From contig NC_088301.1 in assembly GCF_032854445.1 (NCBI RefSeq), positions 56,494,512 through 56,558,511 of the forward strand: a stretch of 64,000 nucleotides of DNA, read 5' to 3'. The notes below the pieces were generated by a model, which worked only from the letters and a program-made list of their open reading frames with translations, was not told the DNA's origin and made no database searches. The translations under genes were made by a program, and so were the position numbers. The DNA comes from Liolophura sinensis (lineage: Eukaryota; Mollusca; Polyplacophora; Chitonida; Chitonidae). This document shows positions 12,777 to 21,917 of this stretch, piece by piece; positions within the stretch are counted from its first letter, which is position 1, and every line of letters starts with the position of its first letter.

Positions 12777-12941
12777 CTGAGGACTGTCTGGAAACATAGT
12801 CATGAAGCGCTGTTCTAGAACGCGTACCAAGCTCAGGTCGATGAGAATGCACCCCAAGGGCATCCTACAATTGGTACAACAGTAAGCCATTGGGGTTGGT
12901 TTGAAAGCTTGCCAAGATGATACATGTAATTTATTTGTGAT
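12777..12941 (-). CDS. Probable upstream exon of the KDZ-like gene
   Basis: On the minus strand a pyrimidine-rich tract and TTTCAG precede ATCACAAATAAATTACATG. The frame stays open for 55 codons to CCTCAG followed by the donor GTATCA. The peptide includes MAYCCTNCRMPLGC, a small cysteine cluster, and ends MFPDSPQ. It lies directly upstream of the first confident KDZ-like exon, and cysteine-rich content fits that protein. The exon ends in phase 0, whereas the acceptor after 12360 needs phase 1. So either a small exon is missed, an indel is present, or the downstream part starts at its own ATG (12376). Transcript data would settle this. Confidence 0.45.
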
Positions 12942-13019
12942 CTGAAAAAAAATTGTTGCGGGACAATTTGTTTTTATGTTTGGGATTTGAAACTTTGCTT
13001 TAGTAGCAAGGCTATAAAC

Positions 13020-13260
13020 GAGCTTCCACCTGTTGGAGACACATGAATGCAATACATCAGCTCATTACATAAAGTACTAAGGTCGTGAATTTGGTAATTT
13101 ACTGTAGTTAATATACTTACAAAGCACAAACAATGCAACATTAAACAAGTGTCAATATGCTTTATACGCATGCAAAACTCAGTACATACAAGTACACATT
13201 TAGAGATACTGTACCACCCGTAAAAAATACAGCGTCGTGAATTTTGTAATTTATTGTACC
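13020..13260. repeat. Dispersed copy of a degenerate ~178-bp repeat
   Basis: The sequence from GAGACACATGAATGCAATAC through GTGAATTTTGTAATTTATTG resembles units of the tandem block at 18940-19445, which share the GAGACACATGAA, CATGCAAAAC and AATTTGGTAATT blocks. Another weakly related segment (CAAACCTGAGCTCAGTATGT) lies near 13518. I see no coding potential. Confidence 0.5.
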
Positions 13261-13804
13261 CTATTTCTTGTAATTTTTGGGACACCTGATCTGCTCTTTT
13301 TAGTCAACATGTAATTGTAGCAGGAATATTTAGTTTGTTTTTTCTCACATGGTTATACCATCTGACGAACAGCACATCTTTACTTTTCCAAAGTGCCAGG
13401 AAAGAAATGTAATATTATGCTTTCAGCACTACTAACATCTGTCCCAAAATTTGAAGAATTAACATGTGAACAGTGCATGAGCTATGGAACATGTCTTGGT
13501 GTTGTATTCCTCGTGTGCAAACCTGAGCTCAGTATGTGCAGCACGTATGCCTGCATGCTGACTGATAAATCGATTTGCCTATGCAATGGCACAGTTTTGT
13601 AGTTGGAGGAAACTGCCCAGGGTAAACCACCAGCCTTGGGTATGCTTATACTACGTTAATATGAACGGGGCACGGGGTATTGAATGAACACAAGACTGCC
13701 CAACAGCACCCTATGATATTGCATACTGTAACCAAGAGCCTAAGACTTTTGAGAACGCAGAGATTGCCTGCAGGTATCAGGATTGAACCTATATTTTGTT
13801 TGCC

Positions 13805-13875
13805 TGTGGACGAGTGAGTGAGTGCTTGAGGTATAACGTCGTACTTAACAATTTTTCAGTTACATGACGAGTCCC
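13805..13875 (-). mobile_element. Truncated 3' end of a tRNA-derived SINE
   Basis: GTGAGTGAGTGCTTGAGGTA, then TAACGTCGTACTTAACAATT, is the reverse complement of the 3' end of the SINE at 2486-2838 (ATTGTTGAGTACGACGTTAA and tail). Only about 70 bp is recognisable. Confidence 0.6.
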
Positions 13876-14892
13876 CATTGATATTTTCCATTTTTATGAA
13901 GAAAGATGATTGAATGCTACTAGTATGTGTTGTCCACGGATATGAAGAGTACCTGATAAAGTATATATGTACCTGGAATGTAAGGATACAGCAATTATAT
14001 TTATGCTTTACGGGCGAACCAACAATAAAAGTTGAAAATGGATAAAAATGAACTTGATAACTTGAAAAACCATTTTATTTTGTGAATTTCCTGTTTTTGA
14101 AGGTTTTTGGATAACAAATATGTCTTAAACAGGAACAATTACTGGGACATTCCACAAGTGACACAAACTGGATGATTTTTGAGTTTTATTTTTGCACTAT
14201 ATTAAAAAATTAGAAAAAAAGATTCTGCCCGTAAAAAAAAATATTAATTGGTGTGACCTTAAGACCTTACGTACTTAATGCAAAGCTTAACAGTGTTGCA
14301 CTACAATGGTATAATGTGATTTCGAAACACCACACTTAAATAACAGAGTATGATAACCCAAAACAGAATCCTTATTAAAACATAGAAACACTTCATGATA
14401 TATGTGAATGATATAGGTATTGTACATCTGGATACGGCTCAGAGACCTTCAAGTTACCAAACGTTTTGGCTTGGAAATACTTAAGTGCTCCAAAGATGTA
14501 CAGGAGAGACAAATAGCAGAAATAGATAAATGTTGTACTTCTAATCTGATAATATAAAAAAATACCAGTAAGTTAATGACAATGCAACCTGATAAAGAAC
14601 TGAGTAATAATTTGTTCACTTGCATGGGGTTATTGTCTGTTTAAACATTAATACCATGGCACATACTGTGTGTGATGGTCAATTTCGAAATGAGCAATAT
14701 AATAGCCCCATGTGGTGATGCACTATGAAGGAAAAAGTTGGATTGCTTTGGATGCCTGTGGTCTTTTACAGATTGCAGCTTTATCCATATGCAGAATGCT
14801 CACAATGTGGTCTACTAATGCCATAAGCTAAGACGACAAAATTGAACATTATATATAAAACACAAAGTATTATTTTAAATAAAATGACAAAC

Positions 14893-14898
14893 TTTATT
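14893..14898 (-). terminator. Polyadenylation signal AATAAA for the small four-exon gene
   Basis: TTTATT on the plus strand is AATAAA on the minus strand. It lies about 100 bp beyond the predicted stop codon at 15000-15002, a natural distance for a short 3' UTR. Confidence 0.5.
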
Positions 14899-14999
14899 CG
14901 AACGAAGTGATGATTTACAAGAAAAGCCGATGGAATGTTAGGTCACAAATGGTGAAAATATAAAATCAAGTGTGAAAGTGTCTATAAAAGATGGCTGGA

Positions 15000-17900
15000 T
15001 TAGTTGCAGATGATGGATTTATGTCCGTGGTCACCCCAAAATGTTGTCTTCTGTTGTATTCGGGGAAGAATAGAGAGGATCTGAAAACAAGAACAAATGC
15101 TGTTTTAAAGAATAATACCCAAGCAGAATATGTTGCATGAACACATTGTCTAAAGCCATCTGCCATTGGGCTGATGTGAATAGACACATAACGTGGCTAG
15201 TGTGTGCACTACATAATAACAACTAGCTCTGGAGGAATGCACTTAACTGAAGCCAATGAGGCAATTATCAGCACTGATCCAGAAGTTGAAGTGTCAGTTG
15301 TGTGGAACATAATCTGCTTTTAGGATTTGCACGTGTTGTTGAATTTAACAGAGTGTTTCTAATTTATAGTTTGTTTATGCTATAAAGAATTTTTGACCCA
15401 TACAATGGTCATGAGTATTATAGCTTGATGAAACCAGAGTGTCCATTGAAAACCACAATTTATTTGATTGACGTTTTATACCATGATGAAGAATATTTCA
15501 CTTATATGATACCATTATAGTGGAAGAAAATGAAACCAAAACGACCATCTGCAAGTTGTTATCAGACCTTGCCACCTATGACCGCATAGGACATGAACTG
15601 AGCACGACTGCATTGGTGACAGGCGAATAGTTTTGAATACAGGCAGCTGACTAGGGCACTAGTGAATACTTCACTTATTCAACAGTGGCAAGCATTATGT
15701 TGGAAACCGGTGAAAGTACATGGGAATATAGTACACAAATATAAGCCAATAATTTGATGAGGTTTTGATGAAACAGACACACAGATGAACAAACTGTTTT
15801 ATGGACCAAACATATGCACCAATTTTGTTCTTTGACAGTGTGATCCTCTACAAACTATAACACTGATAACTGCTGTGGTTTTACTGTCTATCCTGTAAAT
15901 GTATTGGCAACCATTACACTTTATACTTTATGGCTTGCAATAATGGGTTATATGCTAAACTGTAACAGATTAAAGCACTTTCATAGCAAGAATGACATTT
16001 GGAAGTACCGGAGGTGGGAGAACTTATTTACATAACTCACTCACTTGTGTTTTACGAAAGGTGAATGTCAGGACTTGGCTTACATCATGGTTGACAAGAT
16101 TCTTGAAGATGCCTTTGAATGAATCTGTAGTATAATAAAGCTGAAGGTAAGAAAACTATGTACAACAATTTTTTTCTGCAAATGGTATAATATTATGTTG
16201 TGCATATATGTATAACATATCAGAAATGACATAACTTCAAGTGAAAAGATTGCTTTGGTGTATTTATGTATTTGCTAGCTTGATTACACATATTTTGTAA
16301 AAGTGTTGCCTACATGACTTACGTACATTATACGAAAGGAGGGCATGCTGCAAATGGCTGTACCTTGAATAATATTGAATGTGTTACCGTTACAAAAAGA
16401 TAATTACATGCACTGTTAACCACATATGTTGAAAGGATTTTATTTCAATTAATCCTTTCTGTGTGAGAACTGAAAGTAAACAAAAGATCTATTATTACTA
16501 ATTAAATGATATACCTGCAGGTAGACAGTGCATGTACATGTAGCAACAAGCAGCATAAAATCGTGAGGAGGAAACCAGAGCAGAGGGGCAATCTAACAAG
16601 ATGGATTACTAATACTGGTACAGTTTCTTAGATCTACATATACACATGTAACCAAATTGACCCCATTTTATGACTGATAAGAAGATCCATGATGAAGTTT
16701 CACTGATGGAGAGGCAAATATGATGAACAGTGAAACAATGATATAACATATGAAAGTGACTTTATTTGATTTTGGTTTGAAACAACACTGAGGGGCATAT
16801 GTATAAAAAACCTGGAAGGTTGTGATGCCAAACTATTAAGGTCATATTTTATGAAATGCAACTAAAATTGATGCTTCTGGGAGTTTTGAAGTGTATGAAT
16901 GAAAGAAATTGGTATGAAAACAAAATCTTATTATTGGTAAACTGTGATAATTTTGCTCAGTATGGTGTTAGCTAGATTAGTTTGGGTGTGCAACAGCTTT
17001 GGAGACCAACTGTTTTGTGGAAATTAAATGGCTCTACATATGGCCCTGATACTGCATAATATTTGATTATTTTTGCATTTGACTGAAGCCCTTCTATGCC
17101 CAGGGGAAAAAAAATATAGGCCTTTGGCAAACAGCTGATGAGCTTTGCCACATGCAACACACAGGTCTTAACTGACATATCATCTTTCTTTAAGCCCACC
17201 AGCCAGAAACGTCCGATATCCACAGAGAAAGAGGTGAGCTTTTAGGTGGACTGAGAAGTTCTTTGTTGTCCTGTTGTGGACTGGCTTTCCCGGACTGCCT
17301 GTGGTATTAGTAAACGCTTGATGATAATCAAACGCCTAACCAAATCAGTTGTTGTCCTCGCATAGCTATCTAGGCTTTAAGCCAAGCGAACGCTGAATCA
17401 TCGGGGCGATGAGGTCACAATATTTGTCACTGAAACTCTGACTTCATCAAAGCTAAAGCCAGGTATAGCGCATGAAAAATAAATTTGTCTCAGTCAGCCA
17501 GTTCTGAGTTGTAGCATGAGCACTTGTGTTCTATTACTGATTCTTGGAGGTAAGGCGTGTGCTGATTGGTGTTGTGGGTATTGCAATGTCTGCACTACAG
17601 GTTAATTGTTGTAATCATCAACGTAATCGTCTTTTCAGAACACAACACCAAAGAAACTCAAAGCAACCAATGACAAGGCTGATCAAGTGAACGTGAGTCT
17701 GTCTCCGGAACAGAAACAGAGGATTGAGGAAAACCGCCGAAAAGCTTTGGAGAAACTTTCGTCCAAGTCCAGTGATGGAGTCTTGTCGGACCAACCTGGT
17801 ATAAGGCATTGGCCCCTGAATTCAGTAAACCATACTTTATACAAGTAAAAGCACTCAAAAAGTGTGTACCAAATGCAGGGGTTCATAGAAGTAATTTTTC

Positions 17901-20900
17901 CAATAGGAGTAATGCAACACGCAAGTCTTAACTGACAGAGCTTGACAATTACATTCTATGTTGTGTGAATGTTACTTCCGAAACCAACTTCTTTGATAAC
18001 GACCACACAAGTATGGTCGATGGCTTGTCGTCATGCTCCAGGAGCCACAAAAATTAAGAGTGGAAAATATACAATTGCCCTCCAAAGTGGGGTGGTAATA
18101 TGTACCTTGTGTATACTAGCAACTGAGAGGATCACCTTAACCACTGGGCCACAGCCCGCTATCTATAATACACTGGTTTTGAAACTAACCTCAGATGCCA
18201 ACAGTGGTGTTGACCAGTTATTGCAGTTTTGAGTGCAATTGGGAAGTGCCTTTTTTTGCAAAACTAGTAGCACATACGGACACTGTAGCACACCTGTTGA
18301 CTGTGGCCATGATTACATATTGCTATGTGTTTTACAATGATTTGCAACATCATAACGAAGAACATAACAGATACTGTAACAGGAATTTCTTACTGATTAT
18401 AACACAAGCCAATGATGATGGTTCGGCGATACCTTTAAGGTTGAAATGGTAAAATATGTGGCTGTTAATAAACTTGTAAGATGACGTGTACTTACCAAAG
18501 CTGCTGCATAAAAGGTGAAAGGATTGGCCTACCCCATGGTTGACAAGAATGCTGGGGCTAAGTTCCTTCAAGTAAACCTAAAATTTAAAAAAAAAAAGTA
18601 CATGTAAATTATGCTTTTTTTCTCTGAACAGGTGCCACATGTATGATAAAAGAAAACTCAAGTGATGTTATAAGAGATTTGTATTTAACATGAACTACAT
18701 GTTAGTTAATAAATGTGATGACAATGAAGTATGCAACAGATAGAGGAAAATTACCAAGCCTCTGCTTGTATAACAATGGGCAAACTATGGATATGTTACA
18801 AGAGAGATTTTAATGAAGTACATCTATGAGCAACACAAACAGTATGAAGTTTACAGAAAAAGTGTAATGGTGTAAGAATGCAATAAAAACAAATGAACAA
18901 TTATATGTTATGTTAAACTTATAATTGGTATCAAGGCTACCAAAGAGCTCGCCTGTATGAGACACATGAAGGCAAAACTTCAGCTCAAATGATGAATTTG
19001 GTAATTAATATGCTCACAGAGATTTATATGCATGTAAAACTTAAGGTCAATACATGGCATACTTTTTAGATACCAACCCTAACACTTTGTATAACAGTGA
19101 TTCTAATACACAATACACTAAATCAGGAATTCAGTAATTTACGGTATTAAATATGCACACACCCAACCAATGATGGAATATTCCCCAATTGATATTGTGC
19201 CCTGCATGTGTGCAAACCCGCAGCTCAACACATGCAGTAGTTTTTGAGAAACCACTCCTAATACTCTGTTTAACATTGATCCTAAACATAATACACTCAG
19301 TCAGGAATTCAGCAACTTACAATAGTTAATATGAACACATCCAATCAATGATGGAATATCCCCCTCTTTCTATTGTGCTCTTCAAGGGTGTAAACCCTGA
19401 GCTCAATACCTACAAGATACCAACCCCTAACATTTTAACATTTTTTTCTCAATTATTGGATGCAGATGCCGATGCCCAGGGTATGACATAAGGTACAAAG
19501 TTTAACCATAGAGGCTGCTGATAACAGAAGCTGCAATACATGGCCATAATGATGCCAGAACAACAAAAACCATTTTAGGAGAAAAAAAAATAACACAAAT
19601 GCAACATGTAAAGGATATACATGTATGCACAAGCCACAAATAAGTGAACATAAAAACAAAATATGTTTAGAAGGTGCAAATTTGTATGATTTTAAGTCAT
19701 GGGACTGCAATAATACACAAATACTAACAGAACTAGGGAAAAGAACTGAAGCAGTATGTTGATTAGAACCTGCATTGCTAATGCATGACAAGTTTATAAC
19801 CATATAAAGGCCTGGTTAATTGAACTGTTTTGGGAACAATTTAGTTGCTGTACAAAGAGAATTGAGCTTAGCACAGATTTTCTGGACATAGCTTATGAAA
19901 ATTAATGTGCACAAAAGAGATACGGGGGTAAAATAGACATACATTTTATATAAAGCAATGAACACATTATGGGTTAACATTTTTGTTATTATTTTGAGTT
20001 TTACGCATATATATTTTTGAGACAGTGTGAAGCTAGGCTTAAAGCATAATATAAACATGCAATCGGGGATTGTTACAGGAGCTTAATGCATGCAAAATTT
20101 AAACAAGGGAACAGGTGCATGCTAAAAATGCATGTTGTTGGCATATTGTATAAATGATTAATTTATTTTATTTATTTCATTGGTGTTTTATCCTGTACTC
20201 AAGAACATTTCATTTCTTCAGCATTTTGAGTAAAGCATATAAAGTAAAAGGCATGAGGAAAACCAACAAACACAAAATACTTGTGCAAGAAACACTATGG
20301 AACATTACTTACATATTGTAGATAGAATAGTCAGGTGAAGACAGAGTGAAGGACAGCAGTGACAGGTTTTGTTATGCTCAGATGAAAAACGAAGTCATGC
20401 AGCGGATGGAGCGTTCAAGCAGTTGAACCTTGGAATACTAGGGGATTATTCTTTTTTTGCTAACCATTCACAAAAAAAAACACTTAGAGGTTTTACACAA
20501 ATTAATTTTTGAGACAGTGTGAAGCCGGGATTAAAGCATAATATAAAACATGCGTTAGGGGAATGTTACAGGAGATTAATGCATGCAACGGTTAAACAAG
20601 GGAACAAGTGCAAGCTAAAAAAAACTGCTAATCATTTTTTGCATAAATGATTATTTTATTATTTTATTGGTGTTTGCCCGTACTCAAGAACATTTCACTT
20701 CTACAGCAGTGTGGTGGGAGGAAACCGGGCAAAGTGAGGGGGTAACCCACAACCATGCGCAAGTTGCTGGAAGACGTTGCCACGTACAGCCGGAGAGGAA
20801 GTCAGCATAATCTACACTTGAACTTGGTGAGAGGATCCTGGGTCATAGGGTAGCACTGGCTAGCTTACCCCTCGGCCACGGAGGCCAATCTTGACTTAAT

Positions 20901-21567
20901 GGTATTGACTAAAGGATATGTGACATATGTAATGCCTTTAGGTTTGATGGGTTGCATAAACAGCAATGTAACATGCATGTAAAAAAGTACTGCTGAGCGG
21001 GTATATTGAAATTTGAAACATAGTTCATAAATGGCAGGTGATGCCAGTAGGTGATGTACACGTAGAAGTCTGGGTGCAGCGCATCCTTCCAAGACGTAGT
21101 ATATCACTAAACTGACATACATCGGTCGCAGAAATGGACAGACGTTACAATCAGCCACGTCATACAGCAGGCTTACTGCGGACAACAAGTATGTTGAGGA
21201 TAGCACACTAAGAACCAAGGAGCGCGGGGGAAGTAAATGCTTACATATATTTCCGCATAAACATAGCCACATAGTGCTACCACCAACCTCACGTCTGTAA
21301 CTGCTAAGTTAGACTTATTAAATACTGAGGATGAGTACATGTGATCCACTGACAATGCTAAAATAGAGCACAACAACAACTTTGAAAGTATCCACTGTTG
21401 TAACTAGCCTACATTGTACACTGCTGAACTGAAATGGCACAGAATGGCAAGCATAATTCACAGACTGGCGAGCACAAATTCTATTAATTATGACGTGAAT
21501 AAATTATTACTTAAGAAATAGTAAAAATAAGTGAACTTACATCAGTGGTTGTACCAACACGTGCCAT
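15000..21567 (-). CDS. Unrecognised small four-exon gene, predicted 89 aa
   Basis: I do not recognise this protein. Exons on the minus strand are 21541-21567 (from the ATG), 18496-18577, 16045-16124 and 15000-15080 (stop TAA). Each junction has a consensus donor (GAT/GTAAGT, TTTG/GTAAGT, CACAA/GTGAGT) and an acceptor (TTTTAG, CTACAG, TTTCAG). The phases match across all three introns, and the total is 270 bp, or 89 codons plus stop. The first exon's frame is open upstream of the ATG without another Met, so translation should begin MARVGTTTD. Exon 2 contains ILVNHGVGQSF and exon 3 contains NLVNHDVSQVLTF; these look like diverged copies and are also similar at DNA level. There is no signal peptide or clear membrane segment. 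The gene is divergent from NOMO (about 350 bp ATG to ATG) and so may share its promoter. It could instead be a spliced non-coding RNA: the same first exon also holds an 80-codon open frame (21542-21784) that closes at the donor. Confidence 0.5.
15455..15665 (-). mobile_element. SINE family A, old degenerate copy
   Basis: ATTTATTTGATTGACGTTTT followed by GAAGAATATTTCACTTATAT marks the tail. The body is recognisable but has many substitutions and deletions. A second partial tail match follows at about 15665-15710 (ACTTCACTTATTCAACAGTG). Confidence 0.6.
17639..17798 (+). CDS. Orphan exon with RPA32-binding-like helix
   Basis: A pyrimidine-rich tract and TTTTCAG precede AACACAACACCAAAG, the frame stays open for 53 codons, and CAACCTG is followed by the donor GTATAAG. 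The peptide contains LSPEQKQRIEENRRKALEKL, a charged amphipathic helix. That pattern (basic residues around RIxxNRxxAL) is known from the RPA32-binding motifs at the N-termini of DNA-repair proteins such as SMARCAL1, XPA, UNG2 and TIPIN. I infer an N-terminal exon of one of these, or a relic of it. I could not find a flanking exon in a compatible phase or any catalytic domain nearby, so the gene may be broken, may have exons I missed, or may be a transposed fragment. It sits in an intron of the minus-strand small gene. Confidence 0.4.
17985..18165 (-). mobile_element. Possible tRNA-derived SINE copy
   Basis: Read on the minus strand, AGCGGGCTGTGGCCCAGTGG TTAAGG looks like a tRNA-type 5' end with an A box. 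The downstream B box is poor. The open frame covering it on the plus strand has no recognisable motif. Confidence 0.35.
18940..19445. repeat. Degenerate ~178-bp tandem repeat, about three units
   Basis: The blocks GGAATTCAGTAATTTACGGT (19126) and GGAATTCAGCAACTTACAAT (19304) are 178 bp apart and are followed by near-identical ATGATGGAATAT segments. CTCAATACMTRCA and CTAATACTCTGT blocks repeat in step. A related copy is seen at 13020-13260. It lies in an intron of the small minus-strand gene. Confidence 0.65.
19990..20730. repeat. Local tandem duplication of about 250 bp, 492 bp apart
   Basis: The sequence from GAGACAGTGTGAAG (20019) through TTAATGCATGCAAAATTTAA and AAATGATTAATTTATTTTAT is repeated from 20511 with modest divergence. 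The duplicated block runs into a SINE family A tail in both copies. The SINE was therefore either copied with the block or mediated the duplication. Confidence 0.65.
20158..20225 (-). mobile_element. SINE family A tail fragment
   Basis: The fragment reads TTTATTTCATTGGTGTTTTA then GTACTCAAGAACATTTCATT. Only the tail is present. It is part of the left copy of the local duplication. Confidence 0.6.
20645..20886 (-). mobile_element. SINE family A, near full-length
   Basis: The tail (TTATTGGTGTTTGCCCGTAC), the body (GTGGGAGGAAACCGGGCAAA) and the tRNA-like end (CCTCGGCCACGGAGGCC) are all present. It lies in intron 1 of the small minus-strand gene. Confidence 0.8.
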
Positions 21568-21917
21568 TGGGCCGAAGTTGCATGTGCCACTGACAGATCC
21601 GAGTGCCTGAGTAAGAACTACTGTGATTGGACGAAATAGCCAGGTTTGTAAGATACAATCTGATTGAGTCCAACAATTTGCGGTCAAGCCATGGTGTGAT
21701 GGACGTCCGTTCTCCTGGTGGATTTACTTCCGGTCCCCTCTTGGATGTACTCGTTTTGAATAGAGAAAGGTGCGAGACGCACATTTGACTTCACGACATG
21801 TCAACACGACATGCATGGTACGATTTTCGGCAAGCACATTTCGCCGGTTGTTTCACCTGGCGTATTTTCTGTGAGCAGTGTGTGATTTAATTCACACATC
21901 ACACTTAAATCAAAAGT
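21568..21917. promoter_or_regulatory. Divergent promoter region between the small gene and NOMO
   Basis: The start codons of the 89-aa gene (21567, minus) and NOMO (21918, plus) are about 350 bp apart. The interval contains both transcript starts if both genes are expressed. It is locally richer in CpG than its surroundings (around 21700-21860). I see no convincing TATA box. Shared control is an inference from spacing. Confidence 0.5.

Noticed and set aside
17515-17551. ATG-containing segment before a GTAAGG donor as the first exon of the RPA-binding-like exon
   Set aside because: Joined to 17639 it gives the wrong phase and an early stop, so it is not its coding first exon.
21542-21784. 80-codon minus-strand open frame beginning MCVSHLSLFK as a gene
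   Set aside because: It ends in a stop exactly at a strong splice donor. The alternative frame MARVGTTTD continues in phase through three more exons, so this frame is more likely an upstream open frame or chance.
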